A stretch of DNA of 5,258 nucleotides from CAYXDR01 sp046498185 (GCA_046498185.1 JAWOBE010000124.1:1-5258); one strand, 5' to 3'. Shown: positions 1 through 5,258, numbered from the stretch's first letter. Notes: a model not told the origin generated them from the letters alone. Numbers and translations: made by a program.

Positions 1-1196
1 TTTGATACAAATGCATCTTCAAACATCTCCTGCTCTTTTGTATTGAGCTTACTATAGATCAATTCAATAAGATGAATGATATCAACTGATGATCCATTAA
101 GTATATCATGAAGGGTTCCGCTTTCTTCTTTGTTTGGTGCATCAATTGAAACACTAAAATCATCAGAATTACCAGGCAATCTTTGTTTCTCTTTTAATAT
201 CTCCCTCCAGAAGTATGCTTTGAAGTAATCGTTGAAATACCCACTTGGGTTTACTCCTGTTTGTGGATTATACCTATTCACCTTGTCCCATAGCTTCAAG
301 TGCGCCTTAGCAAGCACATCACCATATTGGATGTTTTCATTGCCGTAGGACGCTCTTAGTTTGGCAACAACGTAATTAGTGGCTTTTTTTATCAGAGGCA
401 TATATCTTTCAAAAACAGGGAACGTGAACGATCCTGATATATTTTCATTGCCAAAATAGAGGGCGATTTTGTATTGAGTATTTGATTTAGTGAAATTATC
501 TTCGTTGGTTCTCATATCTCCAAAAAGTATTGAATCGTAACCAATACCGGAATACTTCTTCGCCACTTGACATGAGTACCGATCAAGATCATTGAAGTAA
601 TTATCAAGTTGATTCTCTGTAGGTAAAACAGTGAAGTGCTCTTGTATTTCGCAATCAATTCGGCTTTTTTTCGGGTCGGAAACCTCTAAACGCTTTATGA
701 TTCTAACAGGATAGTATCTTCCAATCACACGCTCCGAGACTTTTTTGCCATCGGATGATTTGTAAATACTAGTCACATCTTTTGATAAAACCCCAAAAAA
801 TAAGCTTTTTATAGCATTGCGAAAGTCTTCCATGGATAATTTGTTTTTGCCAAGTTGAGAATTGATCCCGTTTTCATGCTCAAATATATTAATTGTATGT
901 TTTATCAATATGAACAAATTATATATGAAATCCATCCATTCTCGTATTTCCCCCTTCTGCCTTAGTCGTATATCTTCATATATTTCAATATCATCTTCTG
1001 AAATATTCTTTAATTCTTCGTTCTTCAGTGTAAATGGATATCCTTGAAAGTCGTCCCATATCCACCAAGGCAAACAAACAAAGTCACGAATCTTTTCTAT
1101 TGCTGGTTCTTTTGAAGCAATCGCCTTGAATCCATCAAGATTCGGTGGATTATCCAAAAAGCTTTTCCAGTATGATATCCTGCTTTCGGTTTCCAA
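1..1196 (-). CDS. Partial gene: large protein with C-terminal sigma-70-like region
   Basis: The reading frame has no stop from 1310 down to the left edge and continues beyond the window, so the C-terminus is missing. I place the start provisionally at a TTG at 1196, preceded by a GGGGGTGG stretch. The first in-frame ATG is at 935, and the true start could lie elsewhere. Numbered from 1196, about 398 residues are visible. Residues 1-260 match no family I recognise: an LPWWIWDD motif at 42-49, then charged and aromatic sequence with no signal peptide or membrane helix. From about 265 the protein resembles sigma-70 factors. The segment near 289-330 (YGDVLAKAHLKLWDKVNRYN, then YFNDYFKAYFWREI) fits region 2, SIDAPNKEESGTLHDIL at 350-366 fits the linker that reads SLDAP..E..TLGDLL in sigma factors, and LNTKEQEMFEDAF at 385-397 fits the start of region 4. 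It may direct RNA polymerase or bind DNA for island genes. Coding status is near certain; the function is inferred. Confidence 0.8.
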   Translation of the reverse strand, partial: METESRISYWKSFLDNPPNLDGFKAIASKEPAIEKIRDFVCLPWWIWDDFQGYPFTLKNEELKNISEDDIEIYEDIRLRQKGEIREWMDFIYNLFILIKHTINIFEHENGINSQLGKNKLSMEDFRNAIKSLFFGVLSKDVTSIYKSSDGKKVSERVIGRYYPVRIIKRLEVSDPKKSRIDCEIQEHFTVLPTENQLDNYFNDLDRYSCQVAKKYSGIGYDSILFGDMRTNEDNFTKSNTQYKIALYFGNENISGSFTFPVFERYMPLIKKATNYVVAKLRASYGNENIQYGDVLAKAHLKLWDKVNRYNPQTGVNPSGYFNDYFKAYFWREILKEKQRLPGNSDDFSVSIDAPNKEESGTLHDILNGSSVDIIHLIELIYSKLNTKEQEMFEDAFVS

Positions 1197-1483
1197 TAGT
1201 CCACCCCCGCAGTGGCCTGGAAGGTGATGAAGGGCAGGGCGTCCAGGAAACGCCTTTTCCCCCGGCCAAGGGTAGCCCTCCAATCTTTTTACTGCATTAT
1301 CTTTGCCCCATCAACCGGCTTTTTCATCTAACAAAATCTAACAACCCTCTAAAAATTCCCTTTCTCATTGCCTCGGTCCATGGTATTCCATTTGTGACAT
1401 AAACTCTTGCAGTCGTTTTAAGTTTGCTCGGAAGCCGATGGAAAGATTTGGAAGCAAGTTATTGCCCTCATTGCCATTTTTTA
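1197..1483. other. Unassigned DNA between the sigma-like gene and the tRNA fragment
   Basis: No convincing intact gene is seen. At about 1199 the AT-rich gene sequence changes abruptly to GC-rich sequence (about 1200-1280), although the minus frame of the sigma-like gene stays open to 1310. A minus-strand frame at 1324-1458 (44 codons, no good start) ends in protein-like sequence containing VYVTNGIPWTEAMRKG. An overlapping frame just upstream is also protein-like, which suggests a decayed, frameshifted gene or a short mobile-element remnant. A 10-bp near-perfect tandem repeat (ATCTAACAAA, ATCTAACAAC) lies at 1326-1345. No integrase gene is visible at this end. Confidence 0.5.
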
Positions 1484-1484
1484 G

Positions 1485-1530
1485 GTTGTGGCCCCAGTTG
1501 TCGAGGGTTCAAGTCCCTTCACTCACCCCA
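1485..1530 (+). other. 3' fragment of tRNA-His(GTG), probable attachment site of a genomic island
   Basis: The stretch reads as the 3' 60% of a histidine tRNA. It has anticodon loop TTGTGGC (1486-1492, anticodon GTG at 1488-1490), the 3' anticodon stem CCCAG (1493-1497) and variable TTGTC. The T arm is GAGGG-TTCAAGT-CCCTT (1503-1519), followed by acceptor strand CACTCAC (1520-1526), discriminator C (1527) and encoded CCA (1528-1530). A C discriminator before CCA is the tRNA-His hallmark. Upstream there is no D arm and no 5' acceptor strand (GTGAGTG expected), and the 5' side of the anticodon stem already mismatches. The piece therefore cannot make a tRNA. Tyrosine recombinases often use the anticodon-to-3' segment as the crossover site, leaving such a fragment at the far end of the island with the chromosome downstream of it. 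The island would then be on the left. Confidence 0.85.
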
Positions 1531-1546
1531 TCCAAGGCAAGGAATC

Positions 1547-1571
1547 AGGGGAGCCTCCAGGCTCCCCTTTT
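1547..1571 (+). terminator. Rho-independent terminator of the original tRNA-His transcript
   Basis: A perfect 8-bp stem, GGGGAGCC (1548-1555) and GGCTCCCC (1560-1567), closes a TCCA tetraloop and is followed by four T. It sits 17 nt after the CCA of the tRNA fragment, where a tRNA terminator is expected. Any transcript reading out of the island would also meet it before the transglycosylase gene. Confidence 0.85.
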
Positions 1572-1713
1572 CATTGGATGGGACCTCTTCACCGGCCCCC
1601 GCCCTTCTCCTGCCGGGACATGGAGGCGAGCAAGGCAACCCGCGATGCCGCCCAGCGACAAGGATATGCAGGCCATCAAGAAAGCCCTGAGACAAAGGCA
1701 CAGAAGCTTTCGA

Positions 1714-3036
1714 ATGAAATCGAATCGTCTTTTCAGGCTCTCGCGATTTACACTGACAGTGGCTATTGGCATGGTGTTGCTGCACACGCAATGGCAGAGC
1801 AGAGTGCAGGCTCGTGAAGAGAGCATTAAAGCGGCATCTACTGAGGCGCTGTCCAATCACAAGGCCTTCCAGGATTGGCTGAATTTGTTGCGCAACGAGG
1901 CGAGCGAGCAAGGGATCTCCGATGCGACTCTGGACGCGGCACTACGCGATATCGTGCCGGTGATTCGTGTGATCGAACTCGACCGCCACCAGCCGGAATT
2001 CACCAAGACCTTCTGGACCTATCTTCGCCAGCGCGTCAGTGAAACGAGGATGGAACGCGGGCAATCGCTGTTGGCAACGCATCGCAACCTGCTGGATCAA
2101 ATCCATGCGGAATATGGTGTGCCGCCACGCTATCTGGTCGCCCTTTGGGGGCTTGAGACGAACTTTGGCGATGACTTAGGCAGCTTCCGTGTGATCAACG
2201 CACTTGCGACGCTGGCCTATGACCACCGCCGCCCCCGTTTTTTCCGTGTGCAGTTTCTGGACGCACTGCACATTATTGAACAGGGCCATATCACGCCTGA
2301 TGCGATGATGGGATCCTGGGCCGGCGCAATGGGGCACATGCAGTTCATGCCGTCCACCTTCATCAGACATGCCGTGGATTATACCGGAAACGGCCGCAAG
2401 GACATCTGGGGGAACCTGCCGGACGCGTTCGCCTCTGCGGCAAACTTCCTCTCCAACATGGGTTGGCGTCCGGGTGAAATATGGGGTCAAGAGGTTCGAC
2501 TTCCGGAGGACGTTGATCTGAAGCTTGCCACGATGAACAGGAAAAAATCGCTGGACGAGTGGTCTGCACTCGGCGTGCGACAAATCGATGGCATGGCTTT
2601 GCCACACGCGGATATGGAAGGCTCCATCGTGCTTCCGCAGGGTCATACAGGTCCGGCGTTTCTGGTCTATGACAACTTCCGCCTTATCATGCGCTGGAAT
2701 CCCTCCATCAACTACGCCATCTCCGTTGGACATCTTGCAGACCGAATCGTCGGAGGGCCGCCCATTGCGACTGGCCGGAATGCAGAGCATGAACCGTTGT
2801 CATTACAAGACATGAAGGAGATGCAGCATTTCCTGAACCTTCTGGGCTTTGAAGCCGGCTTCGTCGACGGCTTGCCTGGTACTCGCACGAAGGCCGCGAT
2901 CCGCGCTTTTCAGGAGAAGCATTCCTTGCCGCCGGACGGGTACCCCACACCCGCACTGCTGGAACGTCTGCGAGCGCTGGTGGAAGACCCATCAAGGAAA
3001 AAGCAAGAAGGGGAGCACAATGGAAACGGAAAGTAA
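1714..3036 (+). CDS. Lytic murein transglycosylase, MltB family (GH103), with peptidoglycan-binding domain
   Basis: The enzyme cleaves the MurNAc-GlcNAc bond of peptidoglycan, leaving 1,6-anhydromuramic ends, and works in the periplasm. The 440-residue product begins with a signal peptide (basic n-region, hydrophobic core, likely cleavage after VQA at residue 33). No lipobox cysteine is present, so it should be soluble, unlike the lipoprotein MltB of E. coli. The GH103 domain spans about 45-350: ALWGLETNFG at 143-152 carries the catalytic Glu148, and GAMGHMQFMPSTF at 204-216 is the family motif. A PG_binding_1 domain follows at about 361-422 (LGFEAGFVDGLPGTRTKAAI). The frame is open back to 1438, through the tRNA fragment and terminator, so the longest start is not credible. 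ATG 1645 and ATG 1666 are alternatives; 1714 gives the best signal peptide, but its ribosome-binding site is weak. It overlaps the next gene by 17 bp. Family assignment is secure. Confidence 0.93.
   Translation: MKSNRLFRLSRFTLTVAIGMVLLHTQWQSRVQAREESIKAASTEALSNHKAFQDWLNLLRNEASEQGISDATLDAALRDIVPVIRVIELDRHQPEFTKTFWTYLRQRVSETRMERGQSLLATHRNLLDQIHAEYGVPPRYLVALWGLETNFGDDLGSFRVINALATLAYDHRRPRFFRVQFLDALHIIEQGHITPDAMMGSWAGAMGHMQFMPSTFIRHAVDYTGNGRKDIWGNLPDAFASAANFLSNMGWRPGEIWGQEVRLPEDVDLKLATMNRKKSLDEWSALGVRQIDGMALPHADMEGSIVLPQGHTGPAFLVYDNFRLIMRWNPSINYAISVGHLADRIVGGPPIATGRNAEHEPLSLQDMKEMQHFLNLLGFEAGFVDGLPGTRTKAAIRAFQEKHSLPPDGYPTPALLERLRALVEDPSRKKQEGEHNGNGK
3008..3015 (+). promoter_or_regulatory. Ribosome-binding site for the membrane-anchored protein gene
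   Basis: AAGGGGAG lies just before ATG 3020 and fixes that start. The frame is open further upstream, but only inside the transglycosylase gene. The site sits in the final codons of that gene, consistent with translational coupling. Confidence 0.8.
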
Positions 3037-3676
3037 ACCGGCCCCAAAGGGAATGCGACGGACCTATGTCGTCCTCATTGTCATCGTCGCTATGGCCTTG
3101 ACCGCCTGCATCACCTACTGGTTGCTCGCAAACTACGTGTTCCTGAAAGAGTTCGAGCCGGTTCAGCTGAAAGCGCGGGAGGAACAGGAACTGCACAGCA
3201 AATTGAAGGCGATTGGCATCGATAGCCAGGAATCCGGATCCGAAGCGCCGCTGGAACCGGAACCCTACAGCGAGGTCGGCGCAAAACGCGAGATCGCGTT
3301 CACTGAGCGGGAATTGAACGCGATGCTTGCTAAACATACCGATCTGGCTCGGAAACTAGCCCTCAACCTGTCCGACAACCTGGTGAGTGCAAAGCTGCTG
3401 CTGCCCTTTGAGGAGGATTTTCCCATCCTGGGTGGCAAGACCCTGAGAGTAAACGCCGGAGTGGAACTGGCCTTTAGGGAAAGTCGGCCTGTGGTGGTGC
3501 TGAAAGGCATCAGTATAATGGGCGTACCGATCCCGAACGCTTGGCTCGGAAACCTGAAGAATGTCGACCTCGTCCGGGAGTTCGGGAGCGATCAGGGCTT
3601 CTGGAAACGTTTTGCGGACGGCGTCGAAGACATCCACGTCGAAAACGGGCGAATGATGATCCGTCTTAAGGAATGA
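3020..3676 (+). CDS. Conserved membrane-anchored protein of unknown function, YpmS/DUF2140-like
   Basis: The 218-residue product has a short basic N-terminus, one strong transmembrane helix (about 15-41) and a probable periplasmic domain. A Glu/Pro-rich spacer (about 68-86) leads into a soluble domain. That domain starts with EIAFTERELNAML (91-103), close to the 'FTERELNALL' segment of YpmS-like (DUF2140) proteins, and includes the conserved-looking LPFEEDFPILGGKTLRVNAG and ISIMGVPIPNAWLGNLKNVD. I recall this protein as widespread in Desulfobacterota, where some entries carry an 'arginine N-succinyltransferase' label; nothing here supports that activity. The start overlaps the end of the transglycosylase gene by 17 bp, so the two are probably cotranscribed and may share an envelope role. 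A role in lipid or ligand binding is only a guess by analogy with similar folds. LTAC at 27-30 resembles a lipobox, but the hydrophobic run continues past it. Confidence 0.85.
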   Translation: METESKPAPKGMRRTYVVLIVIVAMALTACITYWLLANYVFLKEFEPVQLKAREEQELHSKLKAIGIDSQESGSEAPLEPEPYSEVGAKREIAFTERELNAMLAKHTDLARKLALNLSDNLVSAKLLLPFEEDFPILGGKTLRVNAGVELAFRESRPVVVLKGISIMGVPIPNAWLGNLKNVDLVREFGSDQGFWKRFADGVEDIHVENGRMMIRLKE

Positions 3677-3782
3677 CCTTCTGCCCAAAGGTGTGGCGGT
3701 CGACGGGAAGATTACGCCCCGAACCATGGATCGAACCTTTCAAAATGGCTTTGACGGGATTTCCATAAGCAATCACAACGGT

Positions 3783-3900
3783 GATGGAGTCGCAAAAAGC
3801 CTGCGACCCAGGAATTTGCCTCTAATGATTCCAATGACTTGAGTGCAGCCAACAGGCGATCGAACGGGTTTTTGCGAAACCGTCCATGGTGATTTTGCGA
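3783..3900. repeat. Imperfect inverted repeat with a direct-repeat tail
   Basis: 3783-3798 can pair with 3869-3884 in 14 of 16 positions, one of them G-T, around the perfect core CGCAAAAA/TTTTTGCG. The loop is about 70 nt. The right arm is followed 24 bp later by a second TTTTGCGA (3893-3900; first copy 3870-3877). With no gene between the arms, this could be a dispersed intergenic repeat or a small non-autonomous element. It is not a terminator: the loop is too long and no T run follows the stem. Confidence 0.5.
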
Positions 3901-4121
3901 TACATTCCATCCGTATTTTTGCCTCCTTTTCCCCTGGAAGTTCGTTCTATTTCTTTTCCACAATCTTCACAGAATTCCTTCAAATTTTCTTCATAATGGC
4001 AAGCTACCCTGGATCGCAACAAGAGACGGATTTTATTCGCTATGAGACTGCGAAATTTTCGAAACGATAAGGCGCAGCCTATCCCAATGCGTTGAAGGAT
4101 CAAAAGAAAACGTTTCAGAAC

Positions 4122-4128
4122 AGGGAGG
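4122..4128 (+). promoter_or_regulatory. Ribosome-binding site for the lipoprotein gene
   Basis: AGGGAGG is centred about 9 nt before ATG 4134 and selects this start over the in-frame ATG at 4092, which would add 14 polar residues ahead of the signal peptide. Confidence 0.85.
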
Positions 4129-4133
4129 ATGCC

Positions 4134-4604
4134 ATGAAACAACGATTCTACAAGGTGTGGGTTTTCGTAGCAGGGACCCTGTTCGCGTTGACGGTCTGTG
4201 CGGGTTGCTCCGGCATGGGCAAGGCCGAGCAAGGAGCGGTCATCGGCGGGCTGGGCGGAGCTGCCGTGGGCGGTCAACTCGGTCCGGACGACAACCGGGG
4301 CGAGAACGCCCTCATCGGCGCCGGGATCGGACTGGTCCTGGGATACATGATCGGGAACGAGTGGGAGAAGTACGACCAGATGAGGTTGGAGCACGCCCTG
4401 GAGACCGCACCGTCCGGGCAGTGCTCGGCCTGGGTGAACCCGGACACGGGGAACCGGTATACGGCCACCCCCAGGCCGGCCTACCAAAGGCACGACCGAA
4501 TTTACCGGGACGTCGAGATCGATGGCGTGGTGGACGGTCGGCGTGAGATCGTGCACGCCAAGGCCTATCGCCAGTCGGACGGCACCTGGCAGCTCGTGCA
4601 GTAG
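4134..4604 (+). CDS. Glycine-zipper outer-membrane lipoprotein, 17-kDa surface-antigen type
   Basis: The 156-residue product begins with a lipoprotein signal peptide (MKQRFYKVWVFVAGTLFALT) and a lipobox-like CAGC, with Cys25 as the probable lipidated residue. The -3 position is Cys rather than the usual Leu, so the signal is slightly atypical. Two glycine-zipper segments, about 34-50 (GAVIGGLGGAAVGGQLG) and 59-75 (ALIGAGIGLVLGYMIGN), are of the type that packs in or against the outer membrane. The C-terminal domain (about 80-156: QCSAWVNPDTGNRY, then a final DGTWQLV) matches the 17-kDa antigen C-terminal family. There the two usual 'CR' pairs read YR here (in RIYRDV and KAYRQS), so the expected cysteines are absent; the only cysteine in this domain is Cys97. 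The role is probably envelope structure or integrity; no enzymatic function is expected. It appears monocistronic. Confidence 0.9.
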   Translation: MKQRFYKVWVFVAGTLFALTVCAGCSGMGKAEQGAVIGGLGGAAVGGQLGPDDNRGENALIGAGIGLVLGYMIGNEWEKYDQMRLEHALETAPSGQCSAWVNPDTGNRYTATPRPAYQRHDRIYRDVEIDGVVDGRREIVHAKAYRQSDGTWQLVQ

Positions 4605-4747
4605 AACGCCCTTGCCTTGTTCAGCCGGCTTTTTCCACTTGCCGCTTGAGAAGGACCACGGCGGTGCCCTTGGATTGTCCTTCCTGGGTGCTGGTGGCCA
4701 TTGCGATGTTGAAAAAGGAAGAGAGGAGGGACTATCGGAGGTCTTAA
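4605..4747. other. Intergenic region between the lipoprotein and HTH genes
   Basis: This 143-bp gap holds no gene on the plus strand; notably, no toxin gene precedes the HTH gene. On the minus strand a 26-codon frame at 4621-4701 (ATGGCC start, no ribosome-binding site) gives MATSTQEGQSKGTAVVLLKR and six more residues. It looks protein-like and may be a remnant. No clear terminator follows the lipoprotein gene. Confidence 0.45.
4737..4741 (+). promoter_or_regulatory. Ribosome-binding site for the HTH gene
   Basis: A GGAGG lies 6 nt before ATG 4748, an optimal spacing that fixes the start. Confidence 0.85.
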
Positions 4748-5008
4748 ATGAGTGAATATCGTCCCGCCAAAAAGAGGATTGAGGTCTCGGTGGGAGAATC
4801 CGTAAAGATCGTTCGCGAGCTTCAGGAATTGAGTCCGAATCAGCTGTCAGCGCTGGCCGGTATCCCGCAATCGAGCTTTTCCGCAATCGAGAATGAACGT
4901 GTGAAACTGGCAGTCGAACGCGCGAAAGTGTTGGCCGCTGCATTGAAGACACATCCAGAAGTCCTCTTTTTCCCGGGTTGGGAGCTTCCTGAAGAAGCAG
5001 TCGCATAA
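4748..5008 (+). CDS. XRE-family helix-turn-helix protein, HigA-like antitoxin type, apparently orphan
   Basis: The 86-residue DNA-binding protein has a basic N-terminal arm (PAKKRIEV) and a single HTH_3 domain at about 16-66. VGESVKIVRELQELS forms the first helix, NQLSALAG the second, and IPQSSFSAIENERVKLAVER covers the recognition helix and the wing-like turn with the conserved AIEN. The tail LKTHPEVLFFPGWE resembles the end of antitoxins that pair with RelE/HigB-type toxins. In such systems the antitoxin usually represses its own operon, but no toxin gene is visible on either side. It may therefore be an orphan antitoxin or a stand-alone regulator. Its stop lies only about 18 bp from the point where a minus-strand CooC-like gene is cut, so the gene may have arrived with that rearrangement. 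Confidence 0.88.
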   Translation: MSEYRPAKKRIEVSVGESVKIVRELQELSPNQLSALAGIPQSSFSAIENERVKLAVERAKVLAAALKTHPEVLFFPGWELPEEAVA

Positions 5009-5025
5009 CATGCACTTGAACCCGG

Positions 5026-5097
5026 AGCCAAAGGGGCGAAAAAGGCGTCCACCGTGCTTTTACCGCTCCCTTCCTTTCCACAGACCGATATTTTCAT
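5026..5097 (-). pseudogene. 5' remnant of a CooC/MinD-type P-loop ATPase gene
   Basis: Reading leftward from ATG 5097, the first residues are MKISVCGKEGSGKSTV, a textbook N-terminus of CooC-like nucleotide-binding proteins, which insert nickel into CO dehydrogenase and related enzymes. The P-loop GKEGSGKST carries both the signature lysine (Lys8) and the catalytic-loop lysine (Lys13). A weak match (DAFFAPLA against the usual ALLA..LA) continues to about 5026, and then the sequence loses all resemblance. The frame goes on only as the antisense of the HTH gene. A full-length family member has about 250 residues, so about 90% is missing. The ATG overlaps the stop of the upstream gene (ATGA, 5097-5094), so it was once the second gene of an operon. 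Confidence 0.75.
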
Positions 5098-5258
5098 CCG
5101 TTCATCATCTGCACCGCTTCTTTCACACTCTTCCCCTCCACTGTAATAGCGTAAACGGCATGGCACATCCTGACGGCCTCTTCCAGGGACTTCTGATGAA
5201 TGTTTCTGCCGGTGGCATTTCCCGACGCCCCGCTGACGAATATCTGATCGTGAAGGCG
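5094..5258 (-). CDS. C-terminal part of an unrecognised protein, running off the right edge
   Basis: The last 54 codons and a TGA stop are visible; the start is beyond the window. The residues include DQIFVSGASGNATGRNIHQK and SLEEAVRMCHAVYAITVEG, and the gene ends in KEAVQMMNG. I do not recognise the family. The amphipathic, well-mixed composition, the absence of stops and the 4-bp ATGA overlap with the CooC-like start argue that this is real coding sequence. A role linked to CooC-type metalloenzyme maturation is suggested only by the operon arrangement. Whether the rest of the gene is intact cannot be seen here. Confidence 0.65.
   Translation of the reverse strand, partial: RLHDQIFVSGASGNATGRNIHQKSLEEAVRMCHAVYAITVEGKSVKEAVQMMNG

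Larger units (their letters stand above)
3677..4133. other. Intergenic region, 457 bp, with an imperfect inverted repeat
   Basis: I find no convincing gene here. Short frames on both strands lack ribosome-binding sites and family-like sequence. The only clear structure is the inverted pair around CGCAAAAA (3791-3798) and TTTTTGCG (3869-3876), listed separately. No terminator with a T tract follows the upstream gene. The last 100 bp should carry the promoter of the lipoprotein gene, but I cannot point to confident -35 and -10 boxes. Confidence 0.5.

Noticed and set aside
862..1402. Short plus-strand frames at 862-1047 and 1145-1402
   Set aside because: They are antisense to the long sigma-like gene or span the composition boundary. 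They lack ribosome-binding sites and look like low-complexity translation of AT-rich DNA.
2176..2790. Long minus-strand frame inside the transglycosylase gene
   Set aside because: It is the antisense shadow of a strongly supported GH103 enzyme and has no family resemblance.
3098..3109. Lipobox-like LTAC in the membrane-anchored protein
   Set aside because: The hydrophobic stretch continues for about 11 residues past the cysteine, as in a transmembrane helix, whereas a lipoprotein normally has a polar linker there.
3822..4030. Minus-strand zinc-ribbon-like stretch (EFCEDCGKEIERTSRGKGG)
   Set aside because: It has only one CxxC pair and no start codon or ribosome-binding site, and it overlaps the repeat region. 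It is probably chance.
4620..4636. Possible terminator at GCCGGC followed by five T after the lipoprotein gene
   Set aside because: The palindrome has no room for a loop and no longer stem can be drawn.
3822..5081. A 419-codon open frame on the minus strand
   Set aside because: It lies antisense to the well-supported lipoprotein and HTH genes, is low-complexity and Pro/Arg/Ser-rich, crosses the truncated CooC-like start in another frame, and shows no domain.
1..5258. CRISPR array, rRNA, complete tRNA or insertion-sequence transposase
   Set aside because: I saw no regularly spaced repeats, no rRNA signature, no complete tRNA and no transposase motif on either strand.

Overview
The window joins two kinds of DNA. 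About the first 1.2 kb is AT-rich; from about 1.5 kb to the end it is GC-rich. The boundary falls at a 46-nt piece of tRNA-His (GTG anticodon) that runs from the anticodon loop to the CCA end and has no 5' half upstream. This is the usual look of the distal attachment site left by a genomic island integrated in a tRNA gene. By that logic the island lies to the left (about 1-1484) and the original chromosome to the right. The host appears to be a Gram-negative bacterium, since it has a periplasmic lytic transglycosylase and a 17-kDa-antigen-type lipoprotein. I lean towards Desulfobacterota (formerly Deltaproteobacteria) because of the CooC-like P-loop remnant and the type of membrane-anchored protein at 3020-3676. 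That assignment is inference, not proof.

Left, island side: one long minus-strand reading frame leaves the window at position 1 and stays open up to 1310. The visible ~400 residues have an unrecognised, Trp-rich, mixed-charge N-terminal part of about 260 residues. A C-terminal part then reads like sigma-70 regions 2 to 4. Between this gene and the tRNA fragment lie about 280 bp of unassigned DNA with short decayed-looking frames.

Middle, chromosome side: after the tRNA fragment comes its own rho-independent terminator. Next is an MltB-type lytic murein transglycosylase with a C-terminal peptidoglycan-binding domain. It overlaps by 17 bp a small membrane-anchored protein of unknown function, so the two probably form an operon acting in the periplasm or envelope. 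A 457-bp spacer with an imperfect inverted repeat follows, then a glycine-zipper outer-membrane lipoprotein whose usual C-terminal cysteines are replaced by tyrosines.

Right: a small XRE-type helix-turn-helix protein resembles HigA-like antitoxins but has no visible toxin partner. Converging on it from the right edge is a minus-strand operon end: the last 54 codons of an unrecognised gene, coupled by an ATGA overlap to the start of a CooC/MinD-type P-loop ATPase. That ATPase gene is cut off after about 24 codons where the HTH module begins, so this is a second rearrangement junction.
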